From the NCBI GenBank assembly GCA_020633205.1, contig JACKEB010000020.1:248001-312000 (forward strand): DNA of 64,000 nucleotides, given 5' to 3'. The notes under the pieces were generated by a model. That model saw only the letters and a program-made list of their open reading frames with translations. It searched no databases and was not told where the DNA came from. Position numbers and translations under genes: made by a program. The stretch comes from Polyangiaceae bacterium (GTDB lineage: Bacteria; Myxococcota_A; Polyangia; Polyangiales; Polyangiaceae). This document shows positions 1 to 7,959 of the stretch, in pieces (the first letter of the stretch is position 1; the number at the start of each line of letters is the position of its first letter).

Positions 1-132
1 GACCCCACGTATCGATTCCCTCGGGCTGAGCTCCAGGAAGCCGCGCTGCAGCGCGTTGGCCTCAAGCTGGAGCGCTGGGCGCACTCCGCGGCGTCGCTGG
101 CCACGGTTCTCATGACTGCGATCCGGCCGTAA
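1..132 (+). CDS. C-terminal fragment of unidentified protein
   Basis: An open frame runs from the first base of the window to a TAA stop at 130-132 and gives the last 43 residues of a protein that starts upstream. The tail reads through a basic, amphipathic stretch (DPTYRFPRAELQEAALQRVG) and ends in AIRP. No family can be recognised from this length. It is followed by a 500-base gap, so it appears to be the last gene of a rightward unit. That this frame is coding is inferred only from its codon choice and clean stop. Confidence 0.45.
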   Translation, partial: DPTYRFPRAELQEAALQRVGLKLERWAHSAASLATVLMTAIRP

Positions 133-632
133 CTCGTCGGTTGTTTCTCCTTCCTTCGGGCATGTCCGTCGCGTCCCCGTCGTTCGTTCTAATCCGAACC
201 GGACTCCACAAATCAAAACGAACTTCTGGCACGTGGATCAAGGGACGCAGCCCCCGATACTCAGCCCTCTGACTAAGCGTTGCTCCCTACCCTCAAGAAC
301 CTCGCGAATCTGGAGCTCAATATTCCACGCGGAATCTAATCGGCCCAGCAGCCGACACAAAAGTCTAACCCTTTGGTCAGCGCCTGAGCCCTCTCTGGGC
401 CCTGAACGCTCTCAGAGCCCCCACGCGGACCACCCATCGCTCTTTGTTCCGCGCGGTGCCGATGCACACAAAGAGTGGGCGGAGACGAAGCAGCTTGAAA
501 AATGCGCGAACGTCGCGCGAGGCGCCGCGAAAGAAGTCTAACCGGTGGGTCGCTTCCGTTGCGGGGTTTGGGGTGAGTGGCACAGCGAAGAGGATTCGAA
601 CTTTGCCGTGCGGATTAGACTTCGCGTCTCGG
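133..632. other. Intergenic region, 500 bases
   Basis: This stretch separates the rightward partial gene at the window start from the leftward polyferredoxin gene, so both genes end here. It is less GC-rich than its surroundings and I find no convincing gene: small frames on both strands lack ribosome sites and family resemblance. Its right end (575-630, minus strand) resembles the 3' half of a tRNA, listed separately. The motif AGTCTAA or a close variant recurs several times (near 361, 534 and 615) without a clear repeat structure. Confidence 0.6.
575..630 (-). other. tRNA 3'-half-like sequence (possible remnant)
   Basis: On the minus strand, just after the polyferredoxin stop codon, the sequence has a T-loop consensus (GTTCGAATCC), seven further bases, a discriminator G and an encoded CCA. 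Upstream of the T-loop is a CTAATCCG string like the anticodon-stem 3' side of tRNA-Arg genes. No matching acceptor 5' strand or D-arm is present and the T-stem pairs poorly, so this is not a functional tRNA. It may be a decayed tRNA end, as integration sites leave behind, or coincidence. Confidence 0.25.
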
Positions 633-2753
633 CTACGACGTCTGATTGTAGCTCGTATTCTCGAGCAAGATGATGTTCGTCTTGGAGCGCGTCTCGCCGG
701 CGTTGGTCACGTAGACGGCGGGCTTGTCCACGATGGGGCACACCTTCTCGCAGGCGCCGCAGCCAATGCAGAGCGTCGGATCCACGTGAGGCTTCTGCAC
801 CTTGATGCTGGTCATCTTCGCGTGACCTTCACCCTCGTAGTGGCTCTCGCGCTTCGGGACTTCGGTGTCTTCCGCCCAGATCGCCTTGGGAGACGTCGGG
901 CAGAACTCCTCACACACGATGCAGGGCGTCGCCATCGACCAGGGCAAGCAGCGGCCCTTGTCGTACATCGCGGTGCCGATGGAGATGGGCTTCTGACCGA
1001 CGCCCATCTTCTCCTTCTCGTCGATCTTCTGGATCGCACCCGTCGGGCAGACTTGCCCGCACAGCACGCAGGAGAACTCGCAGTAGCCAATGCGCGGGAT
1101 GAGAATGGGCGTCCACAGGCCCTCGATGCCGGCCTCGAAGAAGGCGGGATGGAGCGCGTTGTTGGGGCACACCTTCATGCACTCCGCACAGCGGATGCAG
1201 CGCTCGAGGAACTCGCGCTCTTCGACTGAGCCCGGCGGGCGGATCACCTTCTCGCTGTACGCCTTGTCCGGCCAGTTTGCGATGCGCATCGCGGGGATGC
1301 CGATGGCGCCTGCACCGACAGCCGCCAGCGCCGTGCGGCGCTCGAGGTTAGGCTTCTGGATGGTGCCCTTGCGATTCGGCAAGAAGCGGAACTTGATCAC
1401 GTCCTCCGGGCACGCGCTCTCGCAGTTGAGGCACATGTGGCACTCATCCTGACGATGCTTCACGCCGCCCTGGGGGCTATCGGCGCCCTGGCAGTTGACC
1501 AGGCACAGGTTGCAGTCGGTGCACTTGGCATGGTCTTTTTCCATGCCGAAAAGCGCAAACCGGGAGAAAACGCCCAAGAACGCGCCCAGCGGGCACAGCG
1601 CGCGACACCAGAACCGCGGGATGAAGCGGTTCATGAACAGGATCGCGACCAGGAAGAAGATGATGAACCAGGTCTGGTGGAAGTAGAACTGCTTCGAGGT
1701 CCAGACCGACTGCGCGAGGAAATCTTGAGTGCCGTCCGCCGCGATCTGGAGCGGCCGAATGTTCGTGTCTGCGATGGCGGTCCCGCCATGGATGCCCAGG
1801 TACTGCAGCGCCGGCAACACACCGAGGCCCACGGTGCGCACGGCGACGCAGATCGGGTCCAGCAGCCCCCCGATGGCGCTCCCCGCAGCCGCTGCCGCGA
1901 GGAAACCAAGCATGAGGTAGTATTTGCCTGACTGCCACCACTTGGTGGTGTTCGCGCTGACTCGCTTGTTCCCCTTCACGTAGCGGGACGGGAAAATCCA
2001 CGCGAAGAAGTGGTGCATGGTGCCAAACGGGCAGATCCAGCCGCAGAACACCCGGCCAAACACCAGGGTGAGCAGCAGGACCCCGAGGGACCAGGCAATG
2101 CCGCGATAGATCGTGTGGGTCGAGAGCAGCGTCATCGCGCCGACGAACGGATCCGCCGACAGGAAGATTTCCACCGGGTAAGGCAGCCGCACCGGGGAAC
2201 CAGAGTCCGCCGAGAAGGTCCCCCGGAACGCAGTCTGGAAGAGGAAGTACAGGAACAGCGAGATGAAGGCGACCTGGGAGACGCGCCTCACCCAAACCAA
2301 AATCTGAATGCCCTTACGCGCCGGGATCCCCGACCCCGGCCGCTTCTTCTTGGGCTTCGCGTTTTTTGGGGGGAGAGGCGCAGCAGGTGCCGCCGCGTCT
2401 GACGCCCCCGCCGCAGCAGTGCGCTCAGAAGGAGCCGCGTCAGAACTCGTCGCTGCGACCGCAGTTGCAGCCTTGGAACCACAGCCTCCGGTCGCGCCGC
2501 AGCCACAGGCGCTTTTCCCCGCGGTAGCGGGAGCCGGCTTGACACCCAGTCCGGATCTCAGCGCCTGCCCTGAGCTCAGCGCCTGCTCGGTGGTGACTCC
2601 GTCCAGGGCCTGCACCTCGCCGGCGACTCCCAGCCAGGGGATGGGCGCCGGCAAGTCGCCCTCGAGCGCCACACGCGCTCGAGCTGCGCCTGCTCCGTGA
2701 GCTGCACGGGTAGCGTCCGAAGTACCATTCGGTGACGTGCCCAGAGAATGCAT
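633..2753 (-). CDS. Membrane polyferredoxin (NapH/CcoG-like 4Fe-4S protein)
   Basis: A 706-residue predicted membrane electron-transfer protein. Residues 1-150 are Ala/Pro-rich and include a CGC...GGCG cysteine cluster. Several membrane segments follow, with the CGWICPFGT motif typical of the NapH/NosR/CcoG membrane core, a second CRALCPLGA motif, and then a series of ferredoxin-type clusters: CTDCNLC, CHMCLNCESACP, CIRCAECMKVCP, CVLCGQVCP, CIVCEEFCP and CIGCGACEKVCP. The C-terminal half resembles ferredoxin-type MauM/NapG proteins, so it looks like a NapH-NapG type fusion. The start is supported by GAGGAAC just upstream of ATG. It lies 35 bases downstream of the DUF362 gene on the same strand, so they are probably cotranscribed. 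The donor and acceptor are unknown. Confidence 0.85.
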   Translation of the reverse strand: MHSLGTSPNGTSDATRAAHGAGAARARVALEGDLPAPIPWLGVAGEVQALDGVTTEQALSSGQALRSGLGVKPAPATAGKSACGCGATGGCGSKAATAVAATSSDAAPSERTAAAGASDAAAPAAPLPPKNAKPKKKRPGSGIPARKGIQILVWVRRVSQVAFISLFLYFLFQTAFRGTFSADSGSPVRLPYPVEIFLSADPFVGAMTLLSTHTIYRGIAWSLGVLLLTLVFGRVFCGWICPFGTMHHFFAWIFPSRYVKGNKRVSANTTKWWQSGKYYLMLGFLAAAAAGSAIGGLLDPICVAVRTVGLGVLPALQYLGIHGGTAIADTNIRPLQIAADGTQDFLAQSVWTSKQFYFHQTWFIIFFLVAILFMNRFIPRFWCRALCPLGAFLGVFSRFALFGMEKDHAKCTDCNLCLVNCQGADSPQGGVKHRQDECHMCLNCESACPEDVIKFRFLPNRKGTIQKPNLERRTALAAVGAGAIGIPAMRIANWPDKAYSEKVIRPPGSVEEREFLERCIRCAECMKVCPNNALHPAFFEAGIEGLWTPILIPRIGYCEFSCVLCGQVCPTGAIQKIDEKEKMGVGQKPISIGTAMYDKGRCLPWSMATPCIVCEEFCPTSPKAIWAEDTEVPKRESHYEGEGHAKMTSIKVQKPHVDPTLCIGCGACEKVCPIVDKPAVYVTNAGETRSKTNIILLENTSYNQTS

Positions 2754-2788
2754 CTGTTCCTCGCGGAAACTGCCAGGCGCATCCGAGG

Positions 2789-3793
2789 TCAGACCTCGAC
2801 GACCCGCAGCTCCTTCCAGTTCATGTTGCCGATGCCGCGTTCATGGCCGAGCTTGAGGTACTCGACGTTCTCTGGCTTTTCGCCGATCAGCGTGCAGCCA
2901 TAGGCATCCACCGCGACCTGATCCAGGCTAGCGATCACCTGGTGCATGTCCTTGGCGTCGTCGATGTTGCCGCCTTGAGGGCCGTTGCGCATCAAGACGC
3001 GCGTCGCGTCGACCACCGTCAGCGTGGGGCGCATGAAGGTCGCCAGATCCGCGATGCTGGTGTTGATGTTCTGGTGGAGACGATTGCGACGGCCACCGAG
3101 CACGCCGTACCAGTTCTTCATCGCCGCCGTGTACTTCGACAGGTTGTGGTGCTTGGCGACTGGCATGTTGATGACCTTGTCCGCGTTGACGAGCGGCGTG
3201 TACACCGGCCACTGGTCGAGCACGTCGCCGCGCATCCGCATCTCACGGAAACGATGCTCCGCCGGGATGATCACGGTCGCGCCCAGGCTGTGGGCCGCGC
3301 GCCAGATCCCCGAACGCTGGAAGCAGCGGTTTGGCTCGTTGCAGGAGGCGTCGGTGACGATCACCTTCGATGCGCCAGCGTCGAACACCATCTTCACCAC
3401 CGCCGCGACGACCAACGGATTGGTGTTCGCCGCGTGAGCTGGCTGACGATCCCAGCCAATGTTCGGCTTGATGGAGACGATGTCGCCGCGCGAGATGAAC
3501 CGCTTCATCCCACCGAGAGCCTCGACCGCCAGGCGCACCAGCACGTCGGGGTCTGTGCTGCTCTTGGCGATCGCCATCACCGGCAGGTCGGCGGCGGCCA
3601 CCTGGAAGTCTCGCACCTGGCGCTCGCCCATCGGGGTCGCCAGGCCGAATCCGCCCGGATCGTAAGCGAGCTTGGCGGTGACCGCGGCTGCGCCCATCAC
3701 GGCGCCCGCCAGCCCGACGCGAGTCAGCGCCTCCCGGCGTGGGATCACCACGCGGCTCTCGCTCGACGGCTTGGCAGACGGATCACGCCCCAT
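2789..3793 (-). CDS. DUF362 domain protein with Tat-like signal
   Basis: A 334-residue DUF362-family protein. This family is often found beside ferredoxins, and its biochemical role is unsettled. The N-terminus has a twin-arginine-like stretch (RREALTRVGLAGAV) followed by a hydrophobic Ala-rich region, suggesting export to the periplasm with or for a cofactor. Family-like features include SIKPNIGWDRQPAHAANTNP and the INMPVAKHHNLSKYTAAMKN segment. ATG at 3793 is chosen over an upstream in-frame start because AAGGTGAG precedes it at normal spacing. It is the first gene of a probable two-gene unit with the membrane polyferredoxin, suggesting a joint redox function. Confidence 0.85.
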   Translation of the reverse strand: MGRDPSAKPSSESRVVIPRREALTRVGLAGAVMGAAAVTAKLAYDPGGFGLATPMGERQVRDFQVAAADLPVMAIAKSSTDPDVLVRLAVEALGGMKRFISRGDIVSIKPNIGWDRQPAHAANTNPLVVAAVVKMVFDAGASKVIVTDASCNEPNRCFQRSGIWRAAHSLGATVIIPAEHRFREMRMRGDVLDQWPVYTPLVNADKVINMPVAKHHNLSKYTAAMKNWYGVLGGRRNRLHQNINTSIADLATFMRPTLTVVDATRVLMRNGPQGGNIDDAKDMHQVIASLDQVAVDAYGCTLIGEKPENVEYLKLGHERGIGNMNWKELRVVEV

Positions 3794-4190
3794 GGGGCTC
3801 ACCTTGATCCAGGAATGACGTAACGTCAAGTTTGTTCATGCCTGCGACTTCATTGAGGTTTTCTGGATTTTGCCGCTCCAGGCCGCTGGACAATGGGCCC
3901 AGCGCGGGAGCGCGCCGGGTCGATTGGCCAACCTGCCACACGGGAGCGTCGAAATGCGCCGGTGCAGTATCCCCCAACCACTGAGGTGTCGCGAGCAATC
4001 CGCAGAAGCGCCTGGGTAGTGCAAGTTGCCGAGGAGCGCAGCGTCGCGAATTGCGCGGGGTGGGTTGTGCAGGGGCCGATCAGGAGCTAAGTTCCGCGCC
4101 CCTTTGCTCCCGGAGTCGGCCCCAAAGCCCCTCCGGAGCACGGCCAAAGCGTGGGCTTACTAAGCGGTCCACGAGAGAGCGAGCCAAACG
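3794..4190. other. Divergent intergenic region upstream of DUF362 gene and rpmE
   Basis: A 397-base region between the leftward DUF362 gene and rightward rpmE. Frames inside it carry no recognisable protein. It must hold promoters for both directions; one candidate for rpmE is listed separately. The part nearest rpmE (4100-4170) is GC-rich and can form short hairpins (CTCCGGAG at 4132-4139), which could be part of an rpmE leader. Confidence 0.6.
4065..4093 (+). promoter_or_regulatory. Candidate sigma70-type promoter for rpmE
   Basis: TTGTGC at 4065-4070 and TAAGTT at 4088-4093 are separated by 17 bases, a reasonable -35/-10 pair for a housekeeping sigma factor. It would give a leader of about 90 bases before rpmE. 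Assignment rests on sequence resemblance only. Confidence 0.3.
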
Positions 4191-4388
4191 ATGAAAGCTG
4201 AAATCCACCCCAATTACGACGTCGTCTCCGTGAGCTGCGCCTGCGGCAGCACCTTCGAGACGCGTTCGACCTCCAAGGAGCTGCACGTCGACGTGTGTGC
4301 CTCCTGCCACCCGTTCTTCACTGGCAAGCAGCGCCTCGTGGACACCGCGGGTCGTATCGACCGCTTCAAGAAGAAGTACGGCAAGTAG
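4191..4388 (+). CDS. rpmE: 50S ribosomal protein L31, zinc-binding form
   Basis: A 65-residue protein matching bacterial ribosomal protein L31, which sits at the subunit interface of the 50S ribosomal subunit. The four cysteines of the zinc-containing (C+) form are all present: C16 and C18 in CACG, C36 and C39 in CASC. The start motif MKAEIHPNYD and the ending RFKKKYGK are classic. It is followed by DUF1385 and prfA, a common bacterial gene order. A hairpin just downstream may separate its transcript. Confidence 0.98.
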   Translation: MKAEIHPNYDVVSVSCACGSTFETRSTSKELHVDVCASCHPFFTGKQRLVDTAGRIDRFKKKYGK

Positions 4389-4418
4389 TCGTCGCGCGCG
4401 CACGGCGCGCTGATCGCC

Positions 4419-4453
4419 GGGGCCCCGCTGCTTTGCAGCGCTGGGCCCTTCGG
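4419..4453 (+). terminator. Hairpin downstream of rpmE, possible terminator
   Basis: GGGGCCCCGCTGC at 4419-4431 can pair imperfectly with GCAGCGCTGGGCCC at 4435-4448 around a TTT loop. A weak T-containing tail (TTCGGCGTTTTG) follows. The stem is strong but the T run is short, so termination may be partial before the next gene in the same direction. Confidence 0.4.
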
Positions 4454-4516
4454 CGTTTTGTACCCGTTCATTGGCCTCATCTGCCGGTCTGGTCGACGCG
4501 CGCTATATACCGGTAG

Positions 4517-5554
4517 ATGAGCGCGCCGACGAACTCCGACGAAGCGCCCCGCCCAGTGGTAGGCGGTCAAGCGCTGCTCGAGGGCGTGCTGATGCGCACG
4601 CCGGAGCGCGCGGTCGCCGTGGTGCGGCGCCGCGACGGGCGGCTGGTTGAGCGAGAAATTCCGGTGCCACGCCGCGCGCGCACACGGGCGGGGCGCATCG
4701 TGGGTGCGCCCTTCATGCTGCTGGACGCGCTACGCGTGGGCAGCGCGGCGCTGCAATTTTCCGCAAAGATTTACGAAGAGGAAGAGCGGGGCAGCGCCCC
4801 CAACGTCGGCGGCATGCTGACCTTGCTGTGGCTCACGGGGGGCCTGACCGACGACGTGGAGAGCGCGCCTGCTGAAGGCGGCGGGGCGCCGATGCTCGAA
4901 ATGGAGCAGCTCAAGCTGCGCCACATCGTGCCCATGGCGATCTCGGCGTCGTTCGCGCTCTTCACGTTGTTCACGGCGCCGCAAGCGGTGGCCTGGCTCG
5001 TGGCCTGGCTGCTCGGCTTACTGGGGTTGAGCGTGCCAGTCAGTGGCTTCGTGTTTCAGCTCATCACGGTGGTGACGCTGCTCGTGGGGGTCGCTGCGTA
5101 TGTGGGGTTGCTGGGTCGCATCCTGGAGATCCGGCGCCTGTTCATGTTCCACGGCGCCGAGCACAAAAGCGTGCACGCGTTCGAGCAGGGGCTGCCGCTG
5201 CGCGTCGAGAACGCCGGGCGGCAAACTCGCCTGCACCCACGCTGCGGCACGAGCCTGATCATCACGCTGGCGCTGCTGAGTCTGCCTTGGTTCTGGGGTC
5301 TCGCCTCGGGTCTGGTCTGGTTTGGGCTGAGCCCGCTCTGGGCGAACCTGGCGCTGCTGGGGCTCAAGCTCGCGTCAGCGCCGGCGCTGCTCGCCCTGAG
5401 CATCGAGGTGCAGCGGTTGATCGCACGGGACGTGGGGCGGCTTCGGGTGCTACGAACGCCGGGCTTCGCGTTTCAGCGACTCACGACTCGAGAGCCAGCA
5501 GCAGATCAGCTCGAGGTCGCGTTGCACGCCCTGCGCCGAGCACTGGCCCAATAA
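4517..5554 (+). CDS. DUF1385 family membrane protein
   Basis: A 345-residue integral membrane protein of the DUF1385 family, widespread and usually encoded next to rpmE and prfA, as here. The N-terminus has the family's VGGQALLEGVLMR motif. Membrane segments lie at about 135-175, 178-205 and 245-297. The conserved FHGAEHK motif is near residue 210 and HPRCGTS near 239; these His/Glu/Cys residues suggest metal binding, but no function is established. prfA begins 18 bases downstream, so the two are probably cotranscribed. Confidence 0.92.
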   Translation: MSAPTNSDEAPRPVVGGQALLEGVLMRTPERAVAVVRRRDGRLVEREIPVPRRARTRAGRIVGAPFMLLDALRVGSAALQFSAKIYEEEERGSAPNVGGMLTLLWLTGGLTDDVESAPAEGGGAPMLEMEQLKLRHIVPMAISASFALFTLFTAPQAVAWLVAWLLGLLGLSVPVSGFVFQLITVVTLLVGVAAYVGLLGRILEIRRLFMFHGAEHKSVHAFEQGLPLRVENAGRQTRLHPRCGTSLIITLALLSLPWFWGLASGLVWFGLSPLWANLALLGLKLASAPALLALSIEVQRLIARDVGRLRVLRTPGFAFQRLTTREPAADQLEVALHALRRALAQ

Positions 5555-5572
5555 CGCTCCTCCCCCCCGATC

Positions 5573-6649
5573 ATGATCCCCGTAGACAAACTCCAACAAG
5601 TGGAGCGCCGTCAAACCGAGATCGACGCGCTGATGTGCGACAGCAGCGTGCTCGCTGACTCCAGGAAGTTGCAGGATCTGAACCGCGAGCGCAGTCGCAT
5701 CCTGCCCATCGTGCAGGCGTTTCAGAAGTGGCGTCAGATCGAGAAGCAGATCACGGAGGACAAAGAGGCGCTGGACGATCCGGAGCTAGGGCCGCTCGCG
5801 AAAGAAGAGTTGCCCGAGCTGGAGGCGCAGCTCGAGGCCGTGGAGCAGCAAATCCGCGTGCTGCTGTTGCCCCAGGATCCGGCAGACGAGAAGAACACCA
5901 TCCTCGAAATCCGGGGTGGCACCGGTGGTGAAGAGGCCGCCTTGTTCGCAGCGGATTTGTTCCGCATGTACGCGCGCTACGCGGAGCACCGCGGCTGGAA
6001 GGTCGAGGTGCTGAGCAGCAGCGAGGCCAGCGCTGGCGGCTTCAAGGAAGTCATCGCGCTGATCAGCGGGGACCGCGTCTTCTCACGCATGAAGCTCGAA
6101 GCCGGCGTACACCGCGTGCAGCGCGTGCCCGAGACGGAAACCCAAGGCCGCGTGCACACGTCCACGGCCACGGTAGCGGTGCTGCCAGAAGCCGAAGACG
6201 TCGAACTCGAGATCGACGAGAAGGACCTGCGCTACGACATCGCCCACGCGTCCGGCCCCGGCGGCCAGTCCGTGAACACCTCGAACAGCGCCGTTCAAAT
6301 CACGCACTTGCCTACGGGCATGGTGGTCAAGTGCCAGGATGAACGCAGTCTGCTCAAGAACAAGCAGCGCGCGCTCAAGGTGTTGAAGAGTCGTTTGCTG
6401 GATATCGAGCGCCAGAAGCAAGCCGACGCGATCCGCGACGAACGTCGAGGCATGGTCGGCGCGGGCGAGCGCTCGGAGAAGATTCGCACCTACAACTTCC
6501 CCCAGAATCGCCTGACCGATCACCGCATCGGGCTCACGCTCTACAAGTTGGATCGAGTCGTCGAAGGGGATCTCGACGAGCTACTCGACGCAGTGGCATC
6601 CTGGCAGCAGGCGGAACGCCTGAGAGGCCAGGAGACCAACGGAGAGTGA
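5573..6649 (+). CDS. prfA: Peptide chain release factor 1
   Basis: A 358-residue class I release factor that reads UAA and UAG and triggers peptidyl-tRNA hydrolysis. The catalytic GGQ motif is at about 230-232 within SGPGGQSVNTSNSAVQ. The stop-codon recognition tripeptide (usual form PxT) is PET at about 186-188 in VPETETQGR. The HTSTATVAVLPE segment separates it from RF2, and length is normal. The usual partner, the GGQ methyltransferase prmC, is not next door; the next gene is an uncharacterised small protein overlapping by 4 bases. Confidence 0.97.
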   Translation: MIPVDKLQQVERRQTEIDALMCDSSVLADSRKLQDLNRERSRILPIVQAFQKWRQIEKQITEDKEALDDPELGPLAKEELPELEAQLEAVEQQIRVLLLPQDPADEKNTILEIRGGTGGEEAALFAADLFRMYARYAEHRGWKVEVLSSSEASAGGFKEVIALISGDRVFSRMKLEAGVHRVQRVPETETQGRVHTSTATVAVLPEAEDVELEIDEKDLRYDIAHASGPGGQSVNTSNSAVQITHLPTGMVVKCQDERSLLKNKQRALKVLKSRLLDIERQKQADAIRDERRGMVGAGERSEKIRTYNFPQNRLTDHRIGLTLYKLDRVVEGDLDELLDAVASWQQAERLRGQETNGE

Positions 6650-7080
6650 CGGAGCAACGCCTAGACAGCGACGCGCTACTGTGCGCCCTGGTGCTGGTAC
6701 CAACCAGCTTCTCCAGGAATCGCTTCTACGAGCTCTTCGAGGGCCCGGGCGGCAAACGCGTGCGCAAACGCGCCAAACGTTTGCGCGGCCTGATCCGCCA
6801 GTTGCTCGGTCGGGGGAGAGAGCAAGCCGAAATAGTCGGCCGTCAGGAGCTGGATGACGGCAGCGTGCTGATGCGTTTCCGTGTGGATAATCTAGGGTTC
6901 CAGCGCACGACGTCGCTCAACCCCCTCGAGATGAGCATCGTGAACTTCGCCCTGCATCGCGCTGGCAAGCAAGAGCTGCCGCTCGAAGATCGAGAGCGGG
7001 TCGAAGGCGCGTTGCTGCGCCTCGCGCCCCAAGCCATCGGCGCAGGCCCCGAGAGCTTCCCGCCGGAGTCGGCGCCCTAG
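6646..7080 (+). CDS. Uncharacterised 144-residue protein coupled to prfA
   Basis: Begins with GTG overlapping the prfA stop (GTGA), so it is probably translationally coupled. The middle is strongly basic (GKRVRKRAKRLRGLIRQLLGRGR) and is followed by a beta-rich stretch (DGSVLMRFRVDNLGFQRTTSLNPLE). No signal peptide or membrane segment is seen. I do not recognise a family. The basic helix and the translation-gene neighbours would fit an RNA- or ribosome-associated role, but that is inference from context only. Confidence 0.7.
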   Translation: MTEQRLDSDALLCALVLVPTSFSRNRFYELFEGPGGKRVRKRAKRLRGLIRQLLGRGREQAEIVGRQELDDGSVLMRFRVDNLGFQRTTSLNPLEMSIVNFALHRAGKQELPLEDRERVEGALLRLAPQAIGAGPESFPPESAP

Positions 7081-7098
7081 CCTCGACTGTGCCGCAAC

Positions 7099-7959
7099 TC
7101 AGCGGGTCGCGTGCACGCCGGAGTCGCGACGTGCTTGATCCTGGTTCTGGGAATCTCGCAGCTCACTGACCAGCGCTTGGGCTTGCTCCGCGCTCACTCC
7201 GAGGCGTGCGAAGCGCGCCACGTCGATGCCAGGCTTGCAGTAGCCGTCGCCGAGCAGCGCATCCACGCAGGCGTCTGCGATCATCACCAAGCGCACATGA
7301 GGCTCGTGCTCGCTGTCCAGGTCGTGGTGAGCCGCACAACAGTCAACTATTTCCGCAGGGAGTCGCCAGGCCATGGCCACTTCGGCACCAGCGGTGGTGT
7401 GGTAGCGCTCGACGAGAGCTCGCACCAGGCGCATGTTCTTGGTCGGAGGTAGCTTTGCCAGCAGGCGGTAGATGCGCGCCTCGCCGATGTCGTGCAGCAG
7501 CCCGCACATGTAGTCGTACTCGAAGCGCTGCCCAAGGCGCTTGGAGATCAGGCGCGTGGCAGTGCCGGCGAGCACCGAGCGCCGGAAGGAGTCCGCCACG
7601 TGATTCTGAAACGGCCCGACTCCCTGGGTCGACGCTCCGTAGACCACCTGGAACAAGAGATCGCGGGTCGTCGCAAGCCCTAGGCGAATCACGGCGTCGC
7701 GGGTGGTAGGTGCAGCATAGCCGCGATAGTAGGCCGCAGAGTTCGCCACCGAGAGAAACCGCGCGGCAATAGGCGGGTCGGTGTCGATCAGATCTGCCAA
7801 GTCCCGGGGGCCCGCCTTCGGGTCGTTGGCGAGTTGCAGCGCGCTCGCAGCGACCTGAGGCAAGACGGGCAACGAGGTGATGCCTCGTCGCATCAGGCGC
7901 AAGAGCCCCTTCTCGAGGGCGCTCTGGGGCTCCTCGACGCTGGCTAGCGGCAGAGTCAT
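7099..7959 (-). CDS. HDOD domain protein
   Basis: A 286-residue protein made almost entirely of one HDOD domain (about residues 20-225), with the signature LPVLPQVAASALQLANDPKAGPRDLADLIDTDP. The LLHDIG sequence retains the HD pair that many HDOD domains have lost. HDOD proteins act in signalling as regulators of other proteins rather than as proven phosphodiesterases. Its ATG overlaps the stop of the upstream GGDEF gene by 4 bases (7956-7959), so the two are coupled and probably act in the same cyclic-di-GMP-linked pathway. Confidence 0.92.
   Translation of the reverse strand: MTLPLASVEEPQSALEKGLLRLMRRGITSLPVLPQVAASALQLANDPKAGPRDLADLIDTDPPIAARFLSVANSAAYYRGYAAPTTRDAVIRLGLATTRDLLFQVVYGASTQGVGPFQNHVADSFRRSVLAGTATRLISKRLGQRFEYDYMCGLLHDIGEARIYRLLAKLPPTKNMRLVRALVERYHTTAGAEVAMAWRLPAEIVDCCAAHHDLDSEHEPHVRLVMIADACVDALLGDGYCKPGIDVARFARLGVSAEQAQALVSELRDSQNQDQARRDSGVHATR

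Noticed and set aside
2732..3823. Long open frame on the plus strand opposite the DUF362 gene (363 codons)
   Set aside because: It mirrors the minus-strand gene, has no ribosome site or family resemblance, and its codons are the reverse of a clear DUF362 protein.
5573..6649. PET instead of PAT/PVT in release factor 1 as a recoding signal
   Set aside because: The middle position of the tripeptide varies in nature; Pro and Thr are kept and genes here end in TAA, TAG and TGA alike.
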